Of a stretch of DNA of 57,055 nt, positions 33,149-40,950 are shown piece after piece. The DNA is from CANGYM01 sp044235825. Its GTDB lineage: Bacteria; Pseudomonadota; Alphaproteobacteria; JAJTHO01; CANGYM01. The position numbers were made by a program, and so were the translations under genes. The notes under the pieces are model-generated. The model was not told where the DNA came from. It did not search any database and saw only the letters and a list, made by a program, of their open reading frames with translations. The stretch spans positions 1 to 57,055 of the forward strand of contig JBIIHL010000002.1 of the NCBI GenBank assembly GCA_044235825.1, in the 5' to 3' direction. Positions within the stretch are counted from its first letter, which is position 1, and the number at the start of each line of letters is the position of its first letter.

Positions 33149-34336
33149 CTAAAATCCCAACCTTGCCAGACGGGACACGCCGGTGGCGTGACGGACAAAG
33201 GGTTTTTTAAGGATCGGCAGGCGATTCAGCATGGTTAATCCCACCCTGCGCATGGCCACAGGCAGCATCCCCGCATTCAGAAATAGGGTGTTTAGGACAT
33301 GTGTGGCCTCTGCCATCACAGTGGCGTCCACCTGCCGCAAACGGCTATACAGGGACAAGGCATCCTTTAAAGGCAATCCCGCATGCAATTGTGGCTGCAA
33401 CGCCCGACGCAGGGCCACCAGATCCCGCAACGTTAAATTAAACCCTTGTCCTGCAATGGGATGAATCGCGTGGGCCGCATCCCCCAGCAACACCACCCGA
33501 TCGTGAACATAGGTTGACGCCAAAATGCGCGTCAAGGGCCAAAGCTGAGGGGCCCCCACCACCTGCAAATCCCCAAGGTGCCCCCCGAATTGGGATGATA
33601 GCGCCTTCAGGAACAGGGCCTCCCCGCCCTGTAAACGGGCTTTGGCATGGTCGCTGGGCTCGGTCCATACGAAGCAAGAGGCATGCTCGTCCTTAAGGGG
33701 CAACAACGCCAAAGGACCTGTGGGCAGAAACACCTCAAACGCTGTTTCGTGGTGGGGCTGGGCATGACGCACAAAGCCCACCAGCGCCGATTCTGGATAC
33801 ACATGACGATGCACGTCAATACCCGCCAAGGCACGCACGCCGGATTCCCGTCCATCTGCCGCAATCAGCAGCTGCGCCCGCCAACTGTGCCCCGCCGTAT
33901 CCTGCGCGGTTATGCCGGTTGCATCGGACGCAAAGCCGGCAACCCCAGTCTCTTCCACCCATTGAATCAGGGGGTGGGCATCAATGGCGTCCTTGACAAT
34001 CCGTCGCCACACGGGATTGTCCACAATATACCCAAAAGGCTGCAGATCATGCAGGGCATCATCAAACGTACAACGCCCCCCATCGCTGATAATTTCGATC
34101 CGGCGAATCAGGCCTGCGCCAGAGGTCATGGCATCCCAAACCCCAAGCGCTTTCAACAGCGGCACCGCCCCGCTGTTTATGGCCGTGGTGCGGCGATCTC
34201 GGGCCAGCAGATCATCAAAACGGCTTTTTTCAAAAACAACACACCGCGCCCCCACAGAGGCCAACGTCAACGCACACAGCGCCCCCGCCAAACCGCCCCC
34301 AACAATCAGAGTATCGACCATATGTCTCGTGTTCAT
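33149..34336 (-). CDS. UbiH/UbiF family FAD-dependent ubiquinone hydroxylase
   Basis: A flavin monooxygenase of about 395 residues that would hydroxylate the ubiquinone ring. Seen are the dinucleotide motif LIVGGGLAGALCALTLAS near 10-27, the DG motif LLIAADGRESGVRALAGI and the second FAD motif LLGDAAHAIHPIAGQGFNL. The start is set at MNTRHMVDTL (34336); a second ATG lies 5 codons in; the longer frame (69 more codons) runs into ubiA and is rejected. UbiA, the ring prenyltransferase, is the upstream neighbour (41 bases), which supports a role in ubiquinone synthesis. Which ring position is attacked cannot be told. Confidence 0.88.
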   Translation of the reverse strand: MNTRHMVDTLIVGGGLAGALCALTLASVGARCVVFEKSRFDDLLARDRRTTAINSGAVPLLKALGVWDAMTSGAGLIRRIEIISDGGRCTFDDALHDLQPFGYIVDNPVWRRIVKDAIDAHPLIQWVEETGVAGFASDATGITAQDTAGHSWRAQLLIAADGRESGVRALAGIDVHRHVYPESALVGFVRHAQPHHETAFEVFLPTGPLALLPLKDEHASCFVWTEPSDHAKARLQGGEALFLKALSSQFGGHLGDLQVVGAPQLWPLTRILASTYVHDRVVLLGDAAHAIHPIAGQGFNLTLRDLVALRRALQPQLHAGLPLKDALSLYSRLRQVDATVMAEATHVLNTLFLNAGMLPVAMRRVGLTMLNRLPILKKPFVRHATGVSRLARLGF

Positions 34337-34377
34337 GGCCCTATTATGGGGGGGAATCCGACGGGTCGCAAGATTCT

Positions 34378-35178
34378 TTATCGCCCCGCCAAAAGAATCA
34401 TGCCCGCAACCCCTGCGCCCAGCCATCCGTTGGCATGAAACCAACGCTGGGTTGCGGTGGGGCTCTCCGGCGACCAAAGCCACCCCAAGGCCGCGCACCA
34501 CGCAAGCCCCAAAGCCACCACCCACGGCACAAACACCCCCCATAGCAAAAACGCAAGCCCGTAAAGACCCATCACGGCGATCTTAACATGCGCCCCAAAC
34601 AACACCGCGCCGGAATGAATGTGCAAGCGGGCATCATCCGCCCTGTCTTGGCAAGCGTATAGTGTGTCATAGGCCAACGTCCACACCACACAGGCCGCAT
34701 ACAACAGCCAAGGCACCGGCTGACCCACCGTAGCGGCCACCACCAACACCCCCGCATTAAAGGTCAAAGCCAGCACCACCTGCGGCCAAACAACAAATCG
34801 CTTGGCCAGAGGATACAAAACCACCAGCGGCAGCGTCGCCAAACCCACCACAATGGCTGCAAAAGGCAGTTGCCGCAAAACCCATAGCCCCATAAGCAAA
34901 AAAACCGCCAGAACGCTCAGGGCCTGAAATGGTGTGATTTTCCCCGCAGCCAAAGGGCGGCCCCGCGTCCGGGCCACCGCCGCATCAATACGTCGATCCC
35001 ATAAATCATTGATAATGCATCCGGCGCTGCGCATGACCACCGCCCCGACAAAAAAAAGGCCATAAAACAACAAAGGGGCCTGAAAAAGGGCAAGGGCAAA
35101 GGCACAGGGCCAAAACAACAAAAAAATCCCCACAGGTTTATTCAAACGCACCAAATGGGCCACATCGCGGGGGGTCAT
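34378..35178 (-). CDS. ubiA: 4-hydroxybenzoate polyprenyltransferase UbiA
   Basis: An integral membrane prenyltransferase of 266 residues, eight or nine membrane segments, that attaches the polyprenyl tail to 4-hydroxybenzoate. Two Asp-rich motifs are clear: NDLWDRRID near 57-65 and YDTLYACQDRADD near 169-181. Also LNKPVGIFLLFWPCAFAL at the start and TRGRPLAAGKI, typical of UbiA. Just 2 bases separate it from fliP. It makes the substrate for later hydroxylases such as the UbiH-like neighbour. Confidence 0.94.
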   Translation of the reverse strand: MTPRDVAHLVRLNKPVGIFLLFWPCAFALALFQAPLLFYGLFFVGAVVMRSAGCIINDLWDRRIDAAVARTRGRPLAAGKITPFQALSVLAVFLLMGLWVLRQLPFAAIVVGLATLPLVVLYPLAKRFVVWPQVVLALTFNAGVLVVAATVGQPVPWLLYAACVVWTLAYDTLYACQDRADDARLHIHSGAVLFGAHVKIAVMGLYGLAFLLWGVFVPWVVALGLAWCAALGWLWSPESPTATQRWFHANGWLGAGVAGMILLAGR

Positions 35179-35180
35179 GG

Positions 35181-35918
35181 CTATCCGAAACTTTGCACCA
35201 ACGATCCCGCCAGAATATACCAGCCATCCACCAGCACAAAGAAAATCAGTTTAAACGGCAAGGAAATCGAAATTGGCGGCAACATCATCATCCCCATGGA
35301 CATCAAAATGCTGGACACCACCATATCAATGATCAAAAACGGGATAAAAATCAAAAAGCCCATTTCAAAGGCCCGCCGCAGCTCGCTGAGGATAAAGGCC
35401 GGAATTAGGATGCGAAACGGCAGAGCCTCCGGCGTGGTCACCTCTGTTTTTTTCACCATGTTCGCAAACAAAGCCACATCTTTTTCCCGCACCTGTTTGC
35501 GCATAAAGGCATGAAAGGGTTTGCCCACAAGCTTAAGGGCCTCTTCCTCGCTTATTTTTTCCGCCATCATGGGCTCAATGGCTGTGGTGTAGGCCTCTTC
35601 TAATGTGGGCGTCATAATAAAGAGGGTCATAAACAGGGCCAAACCAATCAACACCACGTTGGGCGGCGTCTGTTGCAACCCCAAGGCCGTGCGTAAAAAG
35701 GAAAACACGATGATAATCCGCGTAAACGATGTCACCATCACCAAAATGGATGGGGCCAAGCTGAGGACGGTAATCAGGGCCACCAGCTGGAAAATACGTC
35801 CTGAGGCCTCGCCCTGCATTTCATCGGCAAAATCAATGGAAATGGCCTGAGCCCAAGCCCCATGGCCCCCCAGCAGCAGCATGACCACGGCAAATCCAAC
35901 AATCCAAAAACCGCGCAT
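35181..35918 (-). CDS. fliP: flagellar biosynthesis export-gate protein FliP
   Basis: The core export-gate subunit of the flagellar type III secretion system, 245 residues with a cleavable signal sequence (MRGFWIVGFAVVMLLLGGHGAWA). Diagnostic segments: VMVTSFTRIIIVFSFLRTALGLQQTPPN, LALFMTLFIMTPT, ALPFRILIPAFILSELRRAF and FLIFIPFLIIDMVVSSILMSMGMMMLPP. It lies about 17 kb from the fliF operon and leads a same-strand series with ubiA. FliO, FliQ and FliR are not adjacent. Confidence 0.96.
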   Translation of the reverse strand: MRGFWIVGFAVVMLLLGGHGAWAQAISIDFADEMQGEASGRIFQLVALITVLSLAPSILVMVTSFTRIIIVFSFLRTALGLQQTPPNVVLIGLALFMTLFIMTPTLEEAYTTAIEPMMAEKISEEEALKLVGKPFHAFMRKQVREKDVALFANMVKKTEVTTPEALPFRILIPAFILSELRRAFEMGFLIFIPFLIIDMVVSSILMSMGMMMLPPISISLPFKLIFFVLVDGWYILAGSLVQSFG

Positions 35919-35922
35919 TTGG

Positions 35923-35952
35923 TTTTTTCCCTTTGCGTTTTTTCCCTTTGCG
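35923..35952. repeat. two tandem copies of a 15-bp unit before fliP
   Basis: TTTTTTCCCTTTGCG occurs at 35923-35937 and 35938-35952, with a partial third copy after. Read toward fliP it is CGCAAAGGGAAAAAA, so each copy offers an AAAGGG Shine-Dalgarno-like box. The nearer one lies about 10 bases from the fliP start. Confidence 0.75.
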
Positions 35953-36104
35953 TTTTTCCATGGGGCCTAGATTTCAGAAAAAAGTCAAGCCTGTCCCCTT
36001 TGATGGATGCAAATAATCCCGCCCCACCCCCTTGTGATCATCAAAAAAATCGTGTAAGAGGGATTCCCCTTTGACTTGTTTTTAGAATTTTTAAGGATAC
36101 TCCC

Positions 36105-36305
36105 ATGGCTGTTCCTAAGAGAAAAACCACCCCCTCTCGCCGAGGCATGCGCCGCGCCCATGATGCCATGCGCATTGTCGCATCCACCGAGTGCCCGAAT
36201 TGCGGCAGCAACCGTTTGCCCCATCATGTTTGCCCCTCGTGTGGTCATTACAAAGGGCGCTTCGTTTTGGCAAAGCCAAACACGGATCAGCAAGACGCTT
36301 CGTAA
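36105..36305 (+). CDS. rpmF: 50S ribosomal protein bL32
   Basis: A protein of 66 residues: MAVPKRKTTPSRRGMRRAHD at the start and the zinc-finger-like CPNCGSNRLPHHVCPSCGHYKGR, diagnostic of bL32 in the zinc-binding form. AAGGA lies 8 bases upstream of the ATG. It begins the conserved rpmF-plsX-fabH series, joining translation to membrane lipid synthesis, as in many proteobacteria. A TTGACT at 36071-36076 could be part of its promoter, but a matching -10 was not found. Confidence 0.96.
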   Translation: MAVPKRKTTPSRRGMRRAHDAMRIVASTECPNCGSNRLPHHVCPSCGHYKGRFVLAKPNTDQQDAS

Positions 36306-36335
36306 TCCCTTTTTTCCTTTCAAAAGGATGGCGCT

Positions 36336-37409
36336 ATGCCTGCCTCTGCCCAGTCTATGACTTTGGCTCTGGATGCTATGGGGGGAGATTTGGCCCCCGA
36401 TGCCGTTCTTAAAGGGGCGAATCTGGCGCTGCGTCGTCATCCGAACCTGCGTTTTTTGTTTTTTGGGGATGAAGCGGTTTTGACCCCCCGCCTGTTGCGC
36501 CTGAAAAAAATGCAGCGTGTGTCTGAGATTGTGCACGCGCCGCATGTTATCCCTGCCACCATGTCGGCATCCCAATCCTTGCGCCAGAGTCGGGATACCA
36601 GCATGCGCATGGCGCTGGAGGCTGTGGCCGAGGGTCGCGCCGATGCGGTGATTTCCGCCGGCAACACAGGGGCCCTGATGGCCCTTTCCAAAATGATTTT
36701 AAAAATGATTCCTGGGGTTCGTCGCCCCGCCATAACCGCGATGTTTCCCAGCTATACCGGCAGCGTGATTATGCTGGATCTGGGGGCCACCCTTGAGTGT
36801 GACGCGCCAACGCTGTATCAATTTGGGTTGATGGGATCCACGTTTGCCCAAACCGTTCTGGGATGGAATACCCCATCGGTGGGCTTGCTAAATGTAGGAG
36901 AAGAGCACCAGAAAGGGCACGAAGAACTGAAAGAAGCCGCGGCCCTGATGGCCCAAGACACCCGCATCCATTACACAGGGTTTTTGGAAAGCAATCACAT
37001 CAGCCAAGGCCGCGCCGATATCGTTGTTACGGATGGTTTTACGGGGAACGTTGCCCTGAAAATGGCGGAGGGAACGGCCGATTTGATCAACAAAATGACC
37101 AAGCGGGCCTTTCAGCATACACCTTTGGCCAAACTGGGCTATGTTCTGGCCCGCCCTGCGTTTGCTAAGCTCAGGGGACAACTGGACCCCCGCCGTTATA
37201 ACGGCGCGGTGTTTTTGGGACTGCAAAAGACGGTAATTAAAAGTCACGGCCGATCCGATGCCGTGGGCACAGCCACCGCCATTGGGGTTGCGGTGGATAT
37301 GATTCAATACAAAACGATCCCTCTGATGATTCAACGCTTTACAGAGGAATCCCCTCTTCCTGCCTTGCCGGCCTCTGTCTCTCAGCCCCAAGCGGATTTG
37401 GTTTTGTGA
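36336..37409 (+). CDS. plsX: phosphate acyltransferase PlsX
   Basis: PlsX converts acyl-ACP to acyl-phosphate for phospholipid synthesis, at the cytoplasmic membrane surface. Typical blocks: LALDAMGGDLAPDAVLKGA near the start, ISAGNTGALMALSKMIL near 107, LDLGATLECDA, VGLLNVGEE, VVTDGFTGNVALKMAEG and the end GSDA-like GRSDAVGTATAIGVAVDM. Length 357 is typical. AAAGGA lies 8 bases before the chosen ATG; a second ATG lies 7 codons in. Stop overlaps fabH (GTGA). Confidence 0.95.
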   Translation: MPASAQSMTLALDAMGGDLAPDAVLKGANLALRRHPNLRFLFFGDEAVLTPRLLRLKKMQRVSEIVHAPHVIPATMSASQSLRQSRDTSMRMALEAVAEGRADAVISAGNTGALMALSKMILKMIPGVRRPAITAMFPSYTGSVIMLDLGATLECDAPTLYQFGLMGSTFAQTVLGWNTPSVGLLNVGEEHQKGHEELKEAAALMAQDTRIHYTGFLESNHISQGRADIVVTDGFTGNVALKMAEGTADLINKMTKRAFQHTPLAKLGYVLARPAFAKLRGQLDPRRYNGAVFLGLQKTVIKSHGRSDAVGTATAIGVAVDMIQYKTIPLMIQRFTEESPLPALPASVSQPQADLVL

Positions 37410-38377
37410 CGCGCCGCCCTTGGACTGTTTTGGGTACGGGGTCCTATCTGCCCCCACGCGTTGTGCATAACAACGATTTGATGGCGCTCTTTGGCTTAGA
37501 GACGGACCATGAATGGATCGTGCAGCGCACAGGAATTGTCCAAAGACATTTGGCGGAAAAAGGGGAAACAACATCCACCCTGGCGGTGAAGGCCTCTTTG
37601 GCTGCCCTGAACACCGCGTCTCTTCGGGCCTCTGACATTGATATGATTGTTTTGGCCACCACGTCCCCTGATGACACCTTTCCCAGTGTGGCCAGCAAAG
37701 TCCAGCATGCTTTGGGATGTCGGACGATTCCTGCCTTTGATGTGCAGGGGGTGTGCAGCGGGTTTCTGTATGCGCTGGTCACAGCCGATGCATGGATTCA
37801 GGCGGGCCACGTTCGCACCGTTTTGGTCATCGGGGCCGAAACCATGTCATCCTTAGTGGATTGGAAAGACCGGCGGACAGCCGTTTTGTTTGGGGATGGG
37901 GCTGGGGCGATGATTTTGCGTGCAGCAAAAAACACACCATCTGGCCTGCTGGGCAGTGCCATGCATTGTGATGGGGCGTATCATGATATTTTAAAAACAG
38001 ACGGGGGCCCCTCAGGAACCGGCACCGTTGGACACATTCAGATGCAAGGGCAAGATGTTTTTCGTCATGCGGTCCAAAAACTGGGCAGTGCCTGTTTTGA
38101 AGTGCTGGATCAAGCGCACCTTAGCATCTCAGAGATTGATAAAATCATTCCCCACCAAGCCAACGCCCGTATCTTGGCATCCCTGCAGGACCGCCTGTCC
38201 GCCAGAGACGATCAGATGGTCATCACCGTCAACCAGCATGCCAACACGTCCGCGGCCTCTGTGCCTCTGGCCCTTGATTCTGCGTGGCAGAATGGTAAAG
38301 TGGCTGGGGGTCAAACCATCCTGATGGCCGCCATTGGCGGTGGCCTGACGTGGGGTGCGTGCGTGATCCGACTCTGA
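37406..38377 (+). CDS. fabH: beta-ketoacyl-ACP synthase III FabH
   Basis: FabH starts fatty acid synthesis by condensing acetyl-CoA and malonyl-ACP. The catalytic triad is visible: Cys117 in DVQGVCSGF, His about 250 in PHQANARI and Asn about 280 in QHANTSAAS. The GGGLTWG end is typical. The start is a GTG overlapping the plsX stop (GTGA). 323 residues. Functionally linked to plsX. Confidence 0.95.
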   Translation: MTRRPWTVLGTGSYLPPRVVHNNDLMALFGLETDHEWIVQRTGIVQRHLAEKGETTSTLAVKASLAALNTASLRASDIDMIVLATTSPDDTFPSVASKVQHALGCRTIPAFDVQGVCSGFLYALVTADAWIQAGHVRTVLVIGAETMSSLVDWKDRRTAVLFGDGAGAMILRAAKNTPSGLLGSAMHCDGAYHDILKTDGGPSGTGTVGHIQMQGQDVFRHAVQKLGSACFEVLDQAHLSISEIDKIIPHQANARILASLQDRLSARDDQMVITVNQHANTSAASVPLALDSAWQNGKVAGGQTILMAAIGGGLTWGACVIRL

Positions 38378-38428
38378 AAACCACGGCAAACATACATACA
38401 ACCACAAAAACAATGGGTTTAGACTTTT

Positions 38429-39589
38429 ATGCGGGCTTTGAGATTCTTTTCCTTACTGATCCTTTTTATCCTGACAGTGTCTGTGGGCATGGCGCGGGCC
38501 GAAACCTCCGTTGCCGAAGCGCCCATTTTTGATTCCACTGCCCCCTATATGTACATGGTGGATGTATCCACCAACACGGTTTTGTTTCAAAAATCAGCGG
38601 ATACCTCGTTTCATCCTGCCTCTATGACCAAGGCCATGACGGCCTATCTGACGTTTGAACGGTTAAAAGACGGACGCCTGAAAATGGACGACACACTGGC
38701 CATCAGTGAGAATGCTTGGCGGAAACAGGGATCCAAAACCTTTGTGGGCCTTGGTAGCAACGTTGCGGTGAAGGATTTGATTTATGGCATGATCGTGCAG
38801 TCCGGCAACGATGCCACCACGGCCTTGGCCGAGGGTATTGCCGGCAGCGAAGAGGCCTTTGTAGATTTGATGAATGCCAAGGCCAAAGAGCTGGGCATGA
38901 CCAAAACCCATTTCCGCAACCCCTATGGTTGGCCCGATGAAGACCATTTCACCAGCGCCCATGATTTGGGCATTTTGGCCGCCGATTTGATTCGGCGTTT
39001 TCCAGAATACTATCCCATTTATTCCACGCGGGAATTCACCTATAACGGCATTCGTCAGTTTAATCGCAACCCCCTGTTGGGTGCTGTTCCCTATGCCGAT
39101 GGGATGAAGACAGGGTTTACCGATATGTCGGGATACTGCCTGATCGGATCGGGGATTAAAAATGGACGCCGCATTGTCTTTGTTGTGGGGGGAATGAAAA
39201 CCGCCAAAGATCGGGCCGTTGAAACACGCCGTTTTCTGGATTGGGGATTTCGTGAATTTTCCCGCCTCAGATTCGCCAAAGGCGGGGAATCTGTGGCCAC
39301 CACCGCGGTTTGGCAGGGACAAAAAGACACTGTCAACCTGACCGTGGCTGAGGATTTGGTGGCCACCTTTCCTGCCGCTGCCCGTGATGGTGTTAAGCGC
39401 ACGTTATCCTTTCCCTCTGTTCTGTCGGCCCCTTTGAAAAAAGGGGATATTGTTGGGAAAGCCACGTACGTTAGCACGTATTATAATATCAACGTGACGC
39501 GGGATATTGTGGTGGCGGAGGATGTGCCGTCTATCGGGTTTTTTGACGGATTGTCGCAGCGCATCTCTTATTTCTTTGGCGGGCAATGA
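38429..39589 (+). CDS. dacA: D-alanyl-D-alanine carboxypeptidase (DacA, PBP5/6 type)
   Basis: A periplasmic DD-carboxypeptidase of 386 residues that trims the terminal D-Ala of peptidoglycan stem peptides. The signal peptide is residues 1-24 (ending ARA). Catalytic motifs: SMTK (65-68), SGN (125-127) and KTG near 226. The carboxyl beta domain (about 275-370) leads to a short amphipathic end (FFDGLSQRISYFFG) that should anchor it to the inner membrane. The stop overlaps cysS by ATGA. Confidence 0.95.
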   Translation: MRALRFFSLLILFILTVSVGMARAETSVAEAPIFDSTAPYMYMVDVSTNTVLFQKSADTSFHPASMTKAMTAYLTFERLKDGRLKMDDTLAISENAWRKQGSKTFVGLGSNVAVKDLIYGMIVQSGNDATTALAEGIAGSEEAFVDLMNAKAKELGMTKTHFRNPYGWPDEDHFTSAHDLGILAADLIRRFPEYYPIYSTREFTYNGIRQFNRNPLLGAVPYADGMKTGFTDMSGYCLIGSGIKNGRRIVFVVGGMKTAKDRAVETRRFLDWGFREFSRLRFAKGGESVATTAVWQGQKDTVNLTVAEDLVATFPAAARDGVKRTLSFPSVLSAPLKKGDIVGKATYVSTYYNINVTRDIVVAEDVPSIGFFDGLSQRISYFFGGQ

Positions 39590-40950
39590 TCCGGATCACC
39601 GATTCAGCACGGGGACAGGTTGTTCCGTTTGAACCGCAGGACCCCACGCGAATCACCCTGTATGTGTGCGGGCCGACGGTTTATGATTATGCGCATATCG
39701 GCAATGCCCGCCCTGCGGTTGTTTTTGATACCTTGTTTCGTTTGCTGCGCCAGAGTTACGGGGAATCCGCCGTGGTGTATGCCCGAAACATCACGGACAT
39801 TGATGATAAAATTATTGCCCGCAGCCACGAAACAGGGGAATCCATTGCCCTGTTAACCCATCGCACCTTGATGGCGTATCATCAGGACATGGCGGCGCTC
39901 AATGTATTATCCCCCACCATAGAACCCAAAGCCACGGATCATATTGCGGATATGATTGCCATGATCCAAACGTTGCTGGACCGCGGCCATGCCTATGCGG
40001 CGCAGGGTCATGTTTTGTTTGATTTGTCGTCGTATCCGGATTATGGGGCCCTGTCGCGTCGTCCCGCAGAAGAAGAACAGGCGGGGGCGCGGGTGACCAT
40101 TGCCTCTTATAAAAAACATCCGGCGGATTTTGTGTTATGGAAGCCCTCTTCGCCCGATGAACCGGCGTGGGACAGCCCCTTTGGCCCTGGGCGTCCGGGC
40201 TGGCATTTGGAATGCTCCGCCATGATTCACCGGCATTTGGGCAAAAGCATTGATATTCATGGCGGTGGACAGGATTTGTTGTTTCCCCACCACGAAAACG
40301 AACGCGCCCAAAGTGCGTGCTGTTGGGGAGAGCCCTTTGTTCGCCACTGGATGCACAACGGTTTTGTGACATTACATAACCAGAAAATGTCCAAATCTGT
40401 GGGCAACATCACCACCGTGCATGATCTGATCCGCCGGGGCGTTCGGGGGGAAGTGATCCGTTACGTTCTGCTCTCTGCCCATTATCGCCAACCCGTGAAT
40501 TGGGATGATGCGGCGGTGGCAGAGGCGCAGCATTTGCTCAACCGCCTTTATCGGGCTCTGGAGGGATCGCACGAGGATAGCCTAGGCACCCTTGTGCCGG
40601 ATGCGGATGTTACGGCGGCCCTGCAAAATGATCTGGATACGCCGCGGGCCCTGCATCGCTTGCAGGGCTTAGCCTCTGACATTCAATCCGAAACTGATCC
40701 CACCGTGCGGCGTCATAAACAGCTGATTTTACGGGCATCAGGAAAGGCTTTGGGCCTGCTTCTCACCCCCTCTTGGTTACAGGGGGACGATATCGCGCTG
40801 CAGGATGCCATTACGCAAATCATTCATCAGCGGGATGCGGCCAAAAAAAACAAAGACTTTGCCACCGCCGATGCCCTGCGGGATCGCCTGTTGTCATGGG
40901 GCGTGCGTTTAAAAGACACACCGGAGGGGACGAAGTGGGAGAAACTATAG
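39586..40950 (+). CDS. cysS: cysteinyl-tRNA synthetase CysS
   Basis: A class I aminoacyl-tRNA synthetase of 454 residues. Zinc ligand Cys28 is in YVCGPTVYDYAHIGNAR, where HIGN (37-40) is the HIGH motif; later GWHLECSAM and HGGGQDLLFPHHENE supply the other zinc ligands, and KMSKSVGN near 267 is the KMSKS loop. Start overlaps dacA (ATGA). It is convergent with the fused flavoprotein gene; their ends overlap by 6 bases, so no terminator separates them. Confidence 0.97.
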   Translation: MIRITDSARGQVVPFEPQDPTRITLYVCGPTVYDYAHIGNARPAVVFDTLFRLLRQSYGESAVVYARNITDIDDKIIARSHETGESIALLTHRTLMAYHQDMAALNVLSPTIEPKATDHIADMIAMIQTLLDRGHAYAAQGHVLFDLSSYPDYGALSRRPAEEEQAGARVTIASYKKHPADFVLWKPSSPDEPAWDSPFGPGRPGWHLECSAMIHRHLGKSIDIHGGGQDLLFPHHENERAQSACCWGEPFVRHWMHNGFVTLHNQKMSKSVGNITTVHDLIRRGVRGEVIRYVLLSAHYRQPVNWDDAAVAEAQHLLNRLYRALEGSHEDSLGTLVPDADVTAALQNDLDTPRALHRLQGLASDIQSETDPTVRRHKQLILRASGKALGLLLTPSWLQGDDIALQDAITQIIHQRDAAKKNKDFATADALRDRLLSWGVRLKDTPEGTKWEKL

